Shown piece after piece: positions 15,226 to 24,734 of a stretch of DNA of 46,029 nucleotides (position 1 is the first letter of the stretch; each line of letters begins with the position of its first letter). The notes beneath the pieces were generated by a model. The model worked only from the letters and a program-made list of their open reading frames with translations. It did not search any database and was not told the DNA's origin. The DNA lies in the NCBI GenBank assembly GCA_020055845.1, contig JAGVIV010000217.1, positions 1 through 46,029 of the forward strand, given 5' to 3'. The position numbers were made by a program, and so were the translations under genes. This DNA comes from Betaproteobacteria bacterium (GTDB lineage: Bacteria > Pseudomonadota > Gammaproteobacteria > Burkholderiales > Gallionellaceae).

Positions 15226-16080
15226 CTAATTCTTTTTGGATGCAAGTAGAGCTCGCCTTATTGCGAGTGCTTTGTCCTGCCCGCAGTGCATGAATTTTCT
15301 AATTCCGGATACAGTCGCAGGGCATTCACCGGAATCTACTGCTGTGCGTAGTTCACCAATTGGGTCGTGCGCGATTTGCAACTCGTTGGCGACATTAGAA
15401 ATGCCGGATTGCCTAGGTAATCGCAGTGCAGTCCTCCAAAGTAACGCACCCATTAATTCTAGAAGAATCGCAAAAAATAGACTTACGACTAGGGTAATAC
15501 TGGTGGCGCTACTGCCGGTTACATATGCGATGCTGGTGACTACTGGATCGTTACTGGCCACTACTGCTGCAGTAGTGGCGGTAGCGGATAAGAGTATCAA
15601 ATCGTCACGGAGTACAGCGGCGCGCTTTGCTTCGGCTAGTTCAGCCCGCAATGCTGGCCGCTGCCTCCAGTCGTGAGAGCTGGCAAGTACATCCGCAACG
15701 ACAGCTATCGGACGCGACTTTATTGTTGCCAACGTCTCATTGGCGACTTTGATCTGACGCTCAATCTCAGTTTTTTGAACTGAATGCTGTGCGCGTACTT
15801 CTCCTGCGCGAATATTTGCATGCGTTAAGAAGGTGAGATGAACAAACACCGTTCCCAGCATGCAGCAAATCCACAAAAACCAAGCAGTCGGATGATTCGA
15901 AAATGCTAGGATAAAATGGGTGCCTGCGCAGATCGCAACATACAGAGCTATCATGAGCATCTGATCCAGAATTGTTCCCCCTCGATCAAGGGCAGAGACA
16001 GCAGCGATGGCCATGGCAGTCGCGGTGACACATGTAGCAAACGCTCTCGTACCCTTTGCAATAGACTGGTTATTTTGCAT
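15226..16080 (-). CDS. Membrane protein with cytoplasmic tail, next to Rep
   Basis: The 284-residue protein has hydrophobic segments near residues 13-32, 40-60 and 66-88, an amphipathic stretch with KTEIERQIKVANETL that may form a coiled coil, and two more segments near 162-180 and 193-215. A soluble C-terminal tail ends in GQDKALAIRRALLASKK. There is no Walker A motif, so it is not a Zot/pI-type ATPase. It overlaps the replication-protein gene by 11 bp and has a strong GGGGAG site. The function is unknown. Confidence 0.65.
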   Translation of the reverse strand: MQNNQSIAKGTRAFATCVTATAMAIAAVSALDRGGTILDQMLMIALYVAICAGTHFILAFSNHPTAWFLWICCMLGTVFVHLTFLTHANIRAGEVRAQHSVQKTEIERQIKVANETLATIKSRPIAVVADVLASSHDWRQRPALRAELAEAKRAAVLRDDLILLSATATTAAVVASNDPVVTSIAYVTGSSATSITLVVSLFFAILLELMGALLWRTALRLPRQSGISNVANELQIAHDPIGELRTAVDSGECPATVSGIRKFMHCGQDKALAIRRALLASKKN

Positions 16081-17206
16081 TCTGCTCCCCTTCGTTACTC
16101 ACGCGCCTGAATGCAGCCATTTTGCGGGGTCTTCCGGCACTTGATTTATCGCGGGGCAGCACTCCCTTGCTGAATACTCTGCAAGCGCTGCCAAGCTTCG
16201 TAGAGCGAAGATATTGCTCCTTTTTGCAAAGGTACTTGATGGCAAGTAGCAAGTTGCTCCGTTTCACTTCGTCGTTATGAGATATAGTCCCGATGCCTAG
16301 TCGCTTGTATTTATTTTTGCTCGCGTTGCAGTTGTAGTACGTACCTCTTCCTTCTGTTAGCTCCTGCCAATACTGAGAAATTTGTAGTGCTATGTAGCCG
16401 TCTTTAAATACCTTTGCTCCATCGTAGAAGAATACCGAGTGAAAATGTATGCCCTTCTCAGGCCCATCTTCGATCTTCAAGATATATCCGACACACGCTG
16501 CAAAAATTCTCTTGTTCCCTCTCCGGTTATTTAGAAAATGCTCTATGTCAGCCTTAGCATTCTCAACGGTAATGGTGTGCGCAATTTGATGTCGATAACC
16601 GAAATCAATCCGTATTACTTCAATTCTTGAAAATCGATCAAAAAGGCCATTAACATAAGTCACAGCGCTTTTATTGTTTCTTATGGAGTTGTACTCGCGT
16701 GCATCTACTAGCCGTTTGAACTCAGGTTTCCGACCTGCGTTTCCAATCCACATCACAACGTCATTAAAAATTTCAAAGTGCAATTTACCGGGGAATAAAG
16801 ACTCAGCTCTGGGGGTGGTGAACCTCACCATTTCTAACCCTAGGGCTGTATAGCATTGACGGAACAATTCAACGTGTGCGCTGTAAGTAAGGTCTGACAT
16901 GACATCGTTCTTAAACCGGTTGAATTGAGTAAAGTATCGAGCAAGAGGACGCTGCTCTAGCACTGCGTTTCCAATCTTAATTTCGTTTCTTCTCGCTTGT
17001 CTTTCAGTCAAGACAAACGCTGGCTGAGCGGTATTAATAGCCTCCATCACAAATTCTTCAAGAAGGTGTAGGCCATTACCGAATTGCATACCTAGCATGG
17101 TGGTTGGTTTACCCTCAACTTCGGTCTCGAATATGTTTGCATCAACATCGATCATTTTGTACGTGTCTAGCGCTGACATATCAGTGCTGTAATCAATTGT
17201 GTCCAT
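16070..17206 (-). CDS. Inovirus-type Gp2 / YagK-YfjJ replication-like protein
   Basis: The 378-residue protein resembles the inovirus Gp2-like (DUF3296) group, thought to be HUH-type rolling-circle initiators. It has RIEVIRIDFGYR as motif 1, GIHFHSVFFYDG as the H-hydrophobic-H metal motif, and SNLLLAIKYLCKKEQY with Tyr and Lys for the nicking site. YagK and YfjJ are cryptic-island proteins of E. coli. It would nick the element's origin, perhaps in the upstream gap at 17207-17812. No phage capsid or assembly genes are nearby, so a satellite or plasmid-like element is more likely than a filamentous phage. Confidence 0.75.
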   Translation of the reverse strand: MDTIDYSTDMSALDTYKMIDVDANIFETEVEGKPTTMLGMQFGNGLHLLEEFVMEAINTAQPAFVLTERQARRNEIKIGNAVLEQRPLARYFTQFNRFKNDVMSDLTYSAHVELFRQCYTALGLEMVRFTTPRAESLFPGKLHFEIFNDVVMWIGNAGRKPEFKRLVDAREYNSIRNNKSAVTYVNGLFDRFSRIEVIRIDFGYRHQIAHTITVENAKADIEHFLNNRRGNKRIFAACVGYILKIEDGPEKGIHFHSVFFYDGAKVFKDGYIALQISQYWQELTEGRGTYYNCNASKNKYKRLGIGTISHNDEVKRSNLLLAIKYLCKKEQYLRSTKLGSACRVFSKGVLPRDKSSAGRPRKMAAFRRVSNEGEQNAK

Positions 17207-17812
17207 TCCTTTTCCTTCAAGTTTTTCCTATTTCAAGATTGATTTAATAGTTAACTAACTGATATTAATAATATATATATCCAATATTCGGCCTCTCTAA
17301 AAAATGATCTATTCTTTACCTTTCAATTGCAGATCGAATGAAAATGCCAGTCTGCAATTAACTTATTTGCATACAAAGTTATGCGCGATTTAATGTCTTA
17401 AAATCAAATAATTAATCCTATAAAATTGTTGTTAATAATTGCGAACTCAGTTCAACAACTGCACTTCCTGAATGAAAATAGATTCCCTCTGCAACCGTCT
17501 TGCGGAGCAGAATATTTGGATTGAATATTTAGGGTCAATTTGAAAAATAGGCGAGGAATAGGCGAAGCCTTATTTAACAAGGGTTGCAGCGCACCATCCT
17601 CGACTGTTCTTCGACAATAATTTTTTGAAGAGGGATCGTTTTTGCCAGTAAGGTGATCATGGCTTAAGCCAAGAGGCTCACTGAAGTTGCTACGATGGCG
17701 GTGCTATTTGAAAGGCGAGGTGGCGTGACTGCTGATTTAACTACAAGGCAGTGTTGCTAAATTAGATGCGCTGCATGTAATGGTACTTTAGGCGATGCCG
17801 ACATTATGTCGC
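17207..17812. other. AT-rich gap upstream of the Rep-like gene; possible origin
   Basis: No convincing gene is seen here. Visible structure includes an inverted repeat AATTGCAGA (17325-17333) / TCTGCAATT (17351-17359) with a 17-nt loop, and a direct repeat AATAGGCGA at 17546 and 17557 (11-bp period, iteron-like). There is also a very AT-rich tract around 17250-17285. This is where a rolling-circle origin for the Gp2-like protein would be expected, but no nick site can be proven. Confidence 0.4.
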
Positions 17813-19279
17813 TTATGTCCGATGAGTAATTACTGATGAATAAAACTCAGGGAATAAATTTACCAATATATTGGGAGCATTGCTTTTGCGGCGGCCTGAG
17901 GATTCGCATCCGCAAAGCCCTTTCAGGTACGTGTTAAATGTACGTTGAGATTCGTAGTCCAGAATTGGATCGAATTTCCCAGCAGCGATTCGGAGTTGCT
18001 CTCTACTGCAAGGTAACTGATGTATCTCAACTACTAGGCCATCTTTAGCTGCACGATCAACGATTGTTGCCAGAAATTTGCGCATGCCTTCGACAAATGC
18101 AGGAGGTGTAGTGCTATTGGACTGCGGATTTTCACGTATGAATGTTTGCAATTCGGCGTGCGTAATTTGAATGTCGTCCTGTGTTATTTCAATAGGACAG
18201 CATTCATTCCCGCTAAATGCACGCCACGCGGCTCTTGAAAACGCAGGATCAGCATAGCCAGTGAGTCTTAGAATGGGTTTGCCAAAACTCAAAACATACC
18301 CCCTTGGAAAATCACTTTGCACCATTTTTTGATGTTCTAAAATTTGTTTGCAATGCCAGTCTTCCAAAATTAATTTTTCAGGGGGCGGGAGAATCTTTGC
18401 AATACCCTTAGTTTCACTATATTTATCAAATGGGTACAAACTTACCCCATCTGGAATAGGAATGCACAACTTGATTTTGTTTTCACTGGCAGCTTCTAGC
18501 AATTTATTTTCCGAGCAATTTGCTTTTTTAGCGGCCTTTGTCAATGAAAGGTACTGCTCATCCTGCGGGTAATTTGGGTTGCTTAAAGGCTTCTGAACTG
18601 CCTGATGACTGGTTAGTGTGATGACTCTGTTTGTACCGTCACCCACTAGGCGTAAAAGTTGTAATGTACCAAAACGTGGATAAAGGCTATGACCATTCTT
18701 CGATAGCGCAATGTGCCTCTGCTCTATTAATCTCTCCCTAATACTCAGTGGAGTATCGCGAGTTATGCTCCCAGCACTAGATAAACGAAGCAATTCTGCT
18801 GCCCCGATGAATTTGTAACTCCCGTTTGCGGCGATTAAGGCAAATCGTTCTGTTTTACGCTCTCCTCTGGAATCCTTTGTTACCGTAAATGTAACCGCAA
18901 CGCCGATCCGACTGTGAAATCGGAATCGGCATGAGCGAGCACTCCATCGAACATTTGAATCTGGACAGCATAAAAAAAACCCTAATCGGCCTTCCTGCAG
19001 CTTTACCACTAATTTTGATTTCCTTGTTATAGAGCGACTTGTTGAATCTATGCTGAAATTTTCTCTGGCAAATGGAAGCATTTTTCGCTGTGCATTTGAT
19101 GGGGCTAAAATAATACGCGCTCTTGCCAGTGGGGCTGTTCTTGGCATGGCTAAACGCATTTTTGCGCCCATGTTTAAAAATGAGAATGAGGCATTTTTTT
19201 TACTCGGTTCAGATGGAATGAGATGAGCTGTTTCTTCCAAGCCTTCTGCGACCGGTACATGCTGATTCTTCGAAACCAT
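17813..19279 (-). CDS. Orphan protein with HTH-like segment, 488 residues
   Basis: No family is recognised. The N-terminal 90 residues are basic and probably disordered (KNASFSFLNMGAKMR...ARIILAPSNAQR). The middle has paired cysteines (FFLCCPDSN...RSCRFRF). Around residues 240-275 there is an excisionase/HTH-like stretch (YLSLTKAAKKANCSENKLLE) of the kind found in prophage proteins. I chose ATG 19279 because CTAGGGAG stands just upstream; a TTG at 19309 is less likely. It is alone, divergent from the methyltransferase operon. A role in regulation or DNA binding is a guess. Confidence 0.6.
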   Translation of the reverse strand: MVSKNQHVPVAEGLEETAHLIPSEPSKKNASFSFLNMGAKMRLAMPRTAPLARARIILAPSNAQRKMLPFARENFSIDSTSRSITRKSKLVVKLQEGRLGFFLCCPDSNVRWSARSCRFRFHSRIGVAVTFTVTKDSRGERKTERFALIAANGSYKFIGAAELLRLSSAGSITRDTPLSIRERLIEQRHIALSKNGHSLYPRFGTLQLLRLVGDGTNRVITLTSHQAVQKPLSNPNYPQDEQYLSLTKAAKKANCSENKLLEAASENKIKLCIPIPDGVSLYPFDKYSETKGIAKILPPPEKLILEDWHCKQILEHQKMVQSDFPRGYVLSFGKPILRLTGYADPAFSRAAWRAFSGNECCPIEITQDDIQITHAELQTFIRENPQSNSTTPPAFVEGMRKFLATIVDRAAKDGLVVEIHQLPCSREQLRIAAGKFDPILDYESQRTFNTYLKGLCGCESSGRRKSNAPNILVNLFPEFYSSVITHRT

Positions 19280-19818
19280 GACGCTCCCTAGCGCTTCAAT
19301 TTTAAGCAAGTTTACAGACAGAACACTTCAAGCCTAACCTACAAGTTATGCGGATTTGATACAAGTTACGAGGATCATTGTAAATACATGTGGTTGCAGT
19401 GCTCCATCTGTGTTTGCTATTTTACCTCTTGGCTATCCAAATTTACCTTCCTCGACGCTTCCCCGCTTCAACGCATCTGCGAAATTAAGGCTTCTGCTCA
19501 GCGTACCTTCCATTTTTGAAGCTATCGCCTCCGTCATATTGTTGACCGCCACGGTAAATTTTAACTGGCCGACCTGGTTTATATGAAGCAGCAACACAGA
19601 GCCTGATCTATATATAAGGACGAGCATTCGATTGGTTGGCATTGCTGCTATTAGCCTGTCTGTATCGCTGATATATGTCCAGCCATCTCATTTTGACAGA
19701 TCTTGAAACACTATGAGTACCTCACGGTCAATCATTTACAATACAGCCCACAGTGCCACGTTAGTCATTGAACTTCGAACGGACACGAGCGGAAATAATC
19801 ACACAGGCAAGATGCTCC
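19280..19818. promoter_or_regulatory. Divergent regulatory gap upstream of the methyltransferase
   Basis: There is no firm gene in this 539-bp gap. A near-direct repeat, ACAAGTTATGCGGAT at 19341 and ACAAGTTACGAGGAT at 19361, has a 20-bp period (two helical turns) and could be an operator pair for either divergent gene. A 69-codon minus frame at 19433-19642 is open but has a poor ribosome-binding site and no known relatives. Confidence 0.4.
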
Positions 19819-22608
19819 ATGAATGCAGTAGAAATCGAAGAAGCCATATCTGATTTAGCCCTTCAACCCTTCGATGCGGCTGAGTTTCCATTCGAGTTCC
19901 TGGCCGCTTTCGGCAATAAGGACACAGCACTCAAGCGCCTGCGTACTGGCAACAACAATGCTTCTGACGTGCCCGGTGGCGTACTCCAGCGTAACTACAT
20001 CCATATTGCCGTGTGCGAAGCTGGCAGCGTGGGTGAATCCCTCAAGGCGTTGCGCGCCAGCCCTGCCACCACAAAAGCCAAGGCCAAGTTCATTCTCGCC
20101 ACGGATGGTCAGACTCTGGAAGCTGAAGAATTAGCCGGAGGCGAAACCATCGCCTGCGCCTACCAAGACTTTCCCAACCATTTCGGGTTCTTTCTGCCGC
20201 TGGCTGGCATTTCCACTATTAAGGAGATCAGGGACAACCCCATCGACGTGCGCGCCACTGCGCGGCTGAACAAGCTATACGTCGAATTGCTAAATGAGAA
20301 CCCCGAATGGGCAAAGGATGAACGCCGCGCTGACATGAATCACTTCATGGCACGGCTGGTGTTTTGTTTTTTTGCCGAAGACACCGATATTTTCAACGGC
20401 ACTGGTTTGTTCACCCAATCTATTGAGCAGATGAGCGAGCGCGATGGCTCGAATACCCATGAAGTAATGCAATCCATCTTCCGTGCCATGAACATCAAGG
20501 ATGCCGAGCGCGCCAATGCCGAGCCCCGTTTGCCAAACTGGGCAAATGGCTTCCCTTATGTGAATGGCGGCCTGTTCTCCGGCAGTACCGAAGTGCCGCG
20601 TTTCACGCGCATGGCGCGCTCCTACCTGATACACGCAGGCAACCTGAACTGGCAACAGATCAACCCCGACATCTTCGGCAGCATGATTCAAGCCGTGGCC
20701 GATGACGAAGAGCGCGGCTCCTTGGGAATGCACTACACCAGCGTGCCCAACATCTTGAAGGTGTTGAACCCCTTATTTCTGGATGACTTGCGCGCCGTTT
20801 TGAACGAGGCAGGCGATAACAAAATCAAGCTGCTGAACTTACGCAAGCGCATGGCGCGTATTCGCGTGTTTGACCCAGCCTGCGGCTCCGGCAATTTCTT
20901 GGTTATTGCCTACAAGCAGATGCGCGAGATCGAGGCAGAAATTAACCGCCGCCGTGGCGAGCGCTTGGGTAGCGAGATTCCGCTAACCAACTTCCGTGGC
21001 ATCGAGCTGCGCGACTTTCCAGCGGAAATTGCTCGCTTGGCGCTCATCATTGCCGAATTCCAATGCGACGTACTGTATCGAGGGCAGAAGGATGCGCTAG
21101 CGGAATTCCTGCCGCTGGATGCTCAGAATTGGATTGTTTGCGGCAATTCGCTCCGGTTGGATTGGTTGAGCATTTGTCCCCCAACGGGTACAGGCGTGAA
21201 GCTGGTGGCTGATGATTTGTTTGGTACGCCGCTAGACCAAGCGCAGATTGATTTTCAGAATGAGGGGGGTGAGACATATATTTGCGGAAATCCGCCATAT
21301 CTAGGTTCAGTTTATCAGACAGATGAACAAAAATCCGATTTGAGAGCGGTGTTTGAGCGATACACCTCTGATTGGAAATCATTGGATTATGTCGCTGGAT
21401 GGTTTCAAAAAGCAGCCCAATACGGAACTCAAACAATGGCGGTGTCGGCATTTGTATCCACCAATTCAATTTGCCAAGGTGAGCAGGTTCCTATTCTCTG
21501 GCCACTGATTTTCAAGACTGGGCATCAAATTTCATTCGCCTATAGGTCGTTCAAGTGGGCTAACTTAGCGAGCAATAAAGCTGGCGTAACTGTCGTAATT
21601 GTTGGAATTTCGGCTGCGCCACATGCGAAGCGCATGCTGTTTGATTCAGATTTTGCGGGTGTCGAGCACGTTAAGCTGACCGACAATATTGGTCCATATC
21701 TTGTGTCTGGGCCAAACATCACAGTTGAAGCAACAAGCGGCGTGCCTGATGAGAGAGGGAAAATGATACGGGGTAACATGGCTAATGATGGCGGGCATCT
21801 AGTGCTTACTGCTTATGCTGCCGAACAGATTGTCGCCAGTTACCCCGATGCCGCTAAGTTCATCAAGATATTCGTTGGTTCGAGGGAATTCATCAACTCA
21901 CTGCCGAAATATTGCATATGGATCGAGGATGATGAACTTGAAGAAGCAAGTCAATTTCCACCAATTTTGGAACGCATCGAAAAAGTAAAAAAGGCAAGAA
22001 TGCAGGGAGGGCAACAAGCAAGAGACAGTGCGAACACTCCGCACCGATTTGTATTTGCGCCGCATCGAGACGGTGCAGCGATTATTGTTCCTCGTGTCTC
22101 CTCCGAAAATCGAGAGTATCTTCCAGTCGGTGTCACGGATGGCGGTATCGTTGTAAGTGAAAGAAACTTCGTGCTCTACAACGCGCCTCTATGGAATATG
22201 GCTCTAATCGCCTCGCGCTTGCACTGGGTCTGGATTGGAACAGTCTGCGTAAGAATGCGCACCGATTTTTCGTACTCTAACACCCTCGGCTGGAACACCT
22301 TTCCCGTGCCGTTGCTCACCGAGCAGAACAAGGCTGACTTGACCGCTTGTGCCGAAAACATTCTGTTGGCGCGAGAATCCCATTTTCCGGCCACCATCGC
22401 CGACCTATACGACCCGGCCACCATGCCGGATAATCTGCGCCATGCCCACGAACGCAACGACGAAGTGCTGGAGCGTATCTACATCGGTCGCCGCTTTAAG
22501 AACGACACAGAGCGGCTGGAAAAACTGTTTGAAAATTATACGAAGATGACGGCGGTAGCGACCAAGGCGAAGCCTGCTATCAGAGCGACAAGGGGAATGA
22601 AAACATAA
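19819..22608 (+). CDS. MmeI-like adenine-specific DNA methyltransferase
   Basis: This 929-residue protein has the MmeI-family layout. The N-terminal region (FPFEFLAAFGNKDTALKRL) is followed by the helical spacer (MARLVFCFFAEDTDIF, about 176-191), the methyltransferase domain and a C-terminal target-recognition region. Motif I is VFDPACGSGNF (about 349) and motif IV is CGNPPY (about 490), typical of N6-adenine enzymes. The D...ExK nuclease residues of true MmeI are not evident, so it probably only methylates. I use ATG 19819, where family similarity begins; a TTG at 19768 is possible. TAATG overlap with the helicase gene shows an operon and suggests a restriction or defence system. Confidence 0.85.
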   Translation: MNAVEIEEAISDLALQPFDAAEFPFEFLAAFGNKDTALKRLRTGNNNASDVPGGVLQRNYIHIAVCEAGSVGESLKALRASPATTKAKAKFILATDGQTLEAEELAGGETIACAYQDFPNHFGFFLPLAGISTIKEIRDNPIDVRATARLNKLYVELLNENPEWAKDERRADMNHFMARLVFCFFAEDTDIFNGTGLFTQSIEQMSERDGSNTHEVMQSIFRAMNIKDAERANAEPRLPNWANGFPYVNGGLFSGSTEVPRFTRMARSYLIHAGNLNWQQINPDIFGSMIQAVADDEERGSLGMHYTSVPNILKVLNPLFLDDLRAVLNEAGDNKIKLLNLRKRMARIRVFDPACGSGNFLVIAYKQMREIEAEINRRRGERLGSEIPLTNFRGIELRDFPAEIARLALIIAEFQCDVLYRGQKDALAEFLPLDAQNWIVCGNSLRLDWLSICPPTGTGVKLVADDLFGTPLDQAQIDFQNEGGETYICGNPPYLGSVYQTDEQKSDLRAVFERYTSDWKSLDYVAGWFQKAAQYGTQTMAVSAFVSTNSICQGEQVPILWPLIFKTGHQISFAYRSFKWANLASNKAGVTVVIVGISAAPHAKRMLFDSDFAGVEHVKLTDNIGPYLVSGPNITVEATSGVPDERGKMIRGNMANDGGHLVLTAYAAEQIVASYPDAAKFIKIFVGSREFINSLPKYCIWIEDDELEEASQFPPILERIEKVKKARMQGGQQARDSANTPHRFVFAPHRDGAAIIVPRVSSENREYLPVGVTDGGIVVSERNFVLYNAPLWNMALIASRLHWVWIGTVCVRMRTDFSYSNTLGWNTFPVPLLTEQNKADLTACAENILLARESHFPATIADLYDPATMPDNLRHAHERNDEVLERIYIGRRFKNDTERLEKLFENYTKMTAVATKAKPAIRATRGMKT

Positions 22609-24734
22609 TGATCGAAAAAACCAGCAACCCGACCAATGCCTACACCGTGCCGTCAGTGTCCATCACCACGGGGCGCACCGGCGCATCCAGCAAAGCCAAT
22701 GCGCTGGGAATGCGCGCCATGCAAGAGCGCGCTTACGCCAAGCGTGGTGAACAATATTTGCTGATTAAATCGCCACCAGCATCGGGCAAATCCCGAGCGC
22801 TGATGTTTATCGCGCTGGACAAGCTCAACAATCAGGGCGTGCAGCAGGCCATCATCGTTGTGCCCGAGCGTTCCATCGGCAGCAGCTTTGCCGATGAACC
22901 TCTGAGCCAGTATGGCTTTTATTGGGATTGGCAGGTCGCCCCGCAATGGAATCTGTGCAACGCTCCTGGTGTAGACGAGCCACGTGTGGCCAAGTCCAAG
23001 GTGGACGCGGTGCGCAAGTTTTTGGAAAGTACCGACAAGTTGCTAGTTTGCACCCATGCCACCTTTCGCTTTGCGGTCGAAGAGCTGGGCGTTCAGGCAT
23101 TCGATAACCGCCTGATTGCCATTGATGAGTTTCATCACGTCTCCAGCAACCCTGGCAACGTGCTGGGCAGTCAGTTGGGTGCATTCATCACACGCGACAA
23201 GGTGCACATGGTTGCAATGACCGGTTCCTACTTCCGAGGCGACAGCGAAGCCGTGTTGGGGCCGGTGGACGAGGCCAAGTTCGAGACGATCACTTACACC
23301 TACTACGAGCAGCTTAACGGCTACCAGTGGCTTAAATCGCTGGACATCGGTTACTTCTTCTACACGGGAGCTTACGTTGATGCCGTCACCAAGGTGTTAG
23401 ACCCGGCATTAAAAACCATCGTCCATATTCCCAATGTGAATGCCCGCGAAAGCCTCAAAGATAAAGAGCGCGAGGTGAATGAAATCATGCAGGGCTTGGG
23501 TGAATGGAAAGGCGTTGACCCGGTTACCAGCTTCCATCTGGTACAGGGCAAAGATGGTCGCACCCTGAAGGTGGCGGACTTAGTGGATGACAGCGATCCG
23601 GTAAAGCGTTCCAAAGTGCTTACCGCTTTGAAAGACCCGTTGCAGAAGAATAACCGCGATCACGTGGATGTCATCATCGCACTGGGTATGGCGAAGGAAG
23701 GTTTTGATTGGATATGGTGCGAACACGCATTGACCATTGGCTATCGCAGCAGCTTGACTGAAATCGTGCAGATCATTGGCCGCGCCACCCGTGATGCAAA
23801 AGGCAAGGAGCGGTCACGCTTCACCAATCTAATCGCCGAACCCGCAGCCGAACAAGCAGCAGTGGCCGATGCGGTAAATGACATGCTCAAGGCTATTTCC
23901 GCCAGCTTGCTGATGGAACAGGTGCTAGCCCCGCGTTATGAGTTCACACCAAGAAACAACGGCCCGAAGGAAGGCTTTGATTACGGCGAGGAAGGTTACA
24001 AGAACGACAAACACAACATCGGGGTTAACACGGACACCGGCGAAATTCATGTGGAAATCAATGGGCTGTCAACACCACAAAGCCCTGAGGCTACGCGCAT
24101 CTGCAAGGAGGACTTGAACGAAGTTGTCACCAGTTTTTTGCAGAACAAAACCGTGCTGGAACGCGGCTTGTTCGACAAAGAAAACACCCTGCCGGAAGAA
24201 CTGACCCAGTTGCACATGGGCAAGATCGTGCGCGAGCGTTACCCAGACTTGAGCGATACTGACCAAGAGGCCATTCGACAACACGCTATCGCTGCAATGA
24301 ACATCACACAGCAGGCCAAGCTGGCCTTGGCACAGGCAGATGCTCTTGGTGGTACTGGCGACGGCACAATACAAGGCAGTACGGCCTTGCTGGATGGAGT
24401 GCGCAAGTTTATCAACGTGCGCGACTTGGACATTGACCTGATCGACCGCATCAACCCCTTCGATGCAGCCTATGCTGTGTTGGCGAAAGCGATGGATGAA
24501 AAATCGCTGCGCCAGGTGCAGGCCAGTATTGCCGCCAAGAAGGTGAGCATCCCTGTAGATGAAGCCCGCGATTTGGCAAAGCGCGCTTTGCAGTTCAAGA
24601 ATGAGCGAGGCCGCCTGCCGGACATCAACGCCGCCGATGCATGGGAAAAGAAAATGGCTGAAGGTGTGGCCGCTTTCGCGCGTTACAAGGCTCAGGACTT
24701 GGCGGCTAAGCAGAGCGAGGAAAGCAATGGCTGA
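22608..24734 (+). CDS. SF2 (DEAD/DEAH-type) helicase of the defence operon
   Basis: The 708-residue helicase has motif I SPPASGKSRAL (about 52-62), motif II IAIDEFHHV (DEFH in place of DEAH), motif III MTGSYF, and motif VI QIIGRATRDA (about 387). ATP-driven translocation on DNA is expected. The C-terminal third has no recognised domain. Its start overlaps the methyltransferase stop and its stop overlaps the GIY-YIG gene start by 8 bp, so the three proteins are probably made in fixed proportion and may work as a complex, like the motor subunit of type I or III restriction enzymes. Confidence 0.87.
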   Translation: MIEKTSNPTNAYTVPSVSITTGRTGASSKANALGMRAMQERAYAKRGEQYLLIKSPPASGKSRALMFIALDKLNNQGVQQAIIVVPERSIGSSFADEPLSQYGFYWDWQVAPQWNLCNAPGVDEPRVAKSKVDAVRKFLESTDKLLVCTHATFRFAVEELGVQAFDNRLIAIDEFHHVSSNPGNVLGSQLGAFITRDKVHMVAMTGSYFRGDSEAVLGPVDEAKFETITYTYYEQLNGYQWLKSLDIGYFFYTGAYVDAVTKVLDPALKTIVHIPNVNARESLKDKEREVNEIMQGLGEWKGVDPVTSFHLVQGKDGRTLKVADLVDDSDPVKRSKVLTALKDPLQKNNRDHVDVIIALGMAKEGFDWIWCEHALTIGYRSSLTEIVQIIGRATRDAKGKERSRFTNLIAEPAAEQAAVADAVNDMLKAISASLLMEQVLAPRYEFTPRNNGPKEGFDYGEEGYKNDKHNIGVNTDTGEIHVEINGLSTPQSPEATRICKEDLNEVVTSFLQNKTVLERGLFDKENTLPEELTQLHMGKIVRERYPDLSDTDQEAIRQHAIAAMNITQQAKLALAQADALGGTGDGTIQGSTALLDGVRKFINVRDLDIDLIDRINPFDAAYAVLAKAMDEKSLRQVQASIAAKKVSIPVDEARDLAKRALQFKNERGRLPDINAADAWEKKMAEGVAAFARYKAQDLAAKQSEESNG

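Noticed and set aside
15226-16080. Possible Zot/pI-type phage assembly ATPase next to the Gp2-like gene
   Set aside because: The protein has several membrane segments but no Walker A motif, so this identity does not hold.
19433-19642. 69-codon minus frame in the gap before the methyltransferase
   Set aside because: Poor ribosome-binding site, no recognised relatives, and the region is better explained as regulatory.
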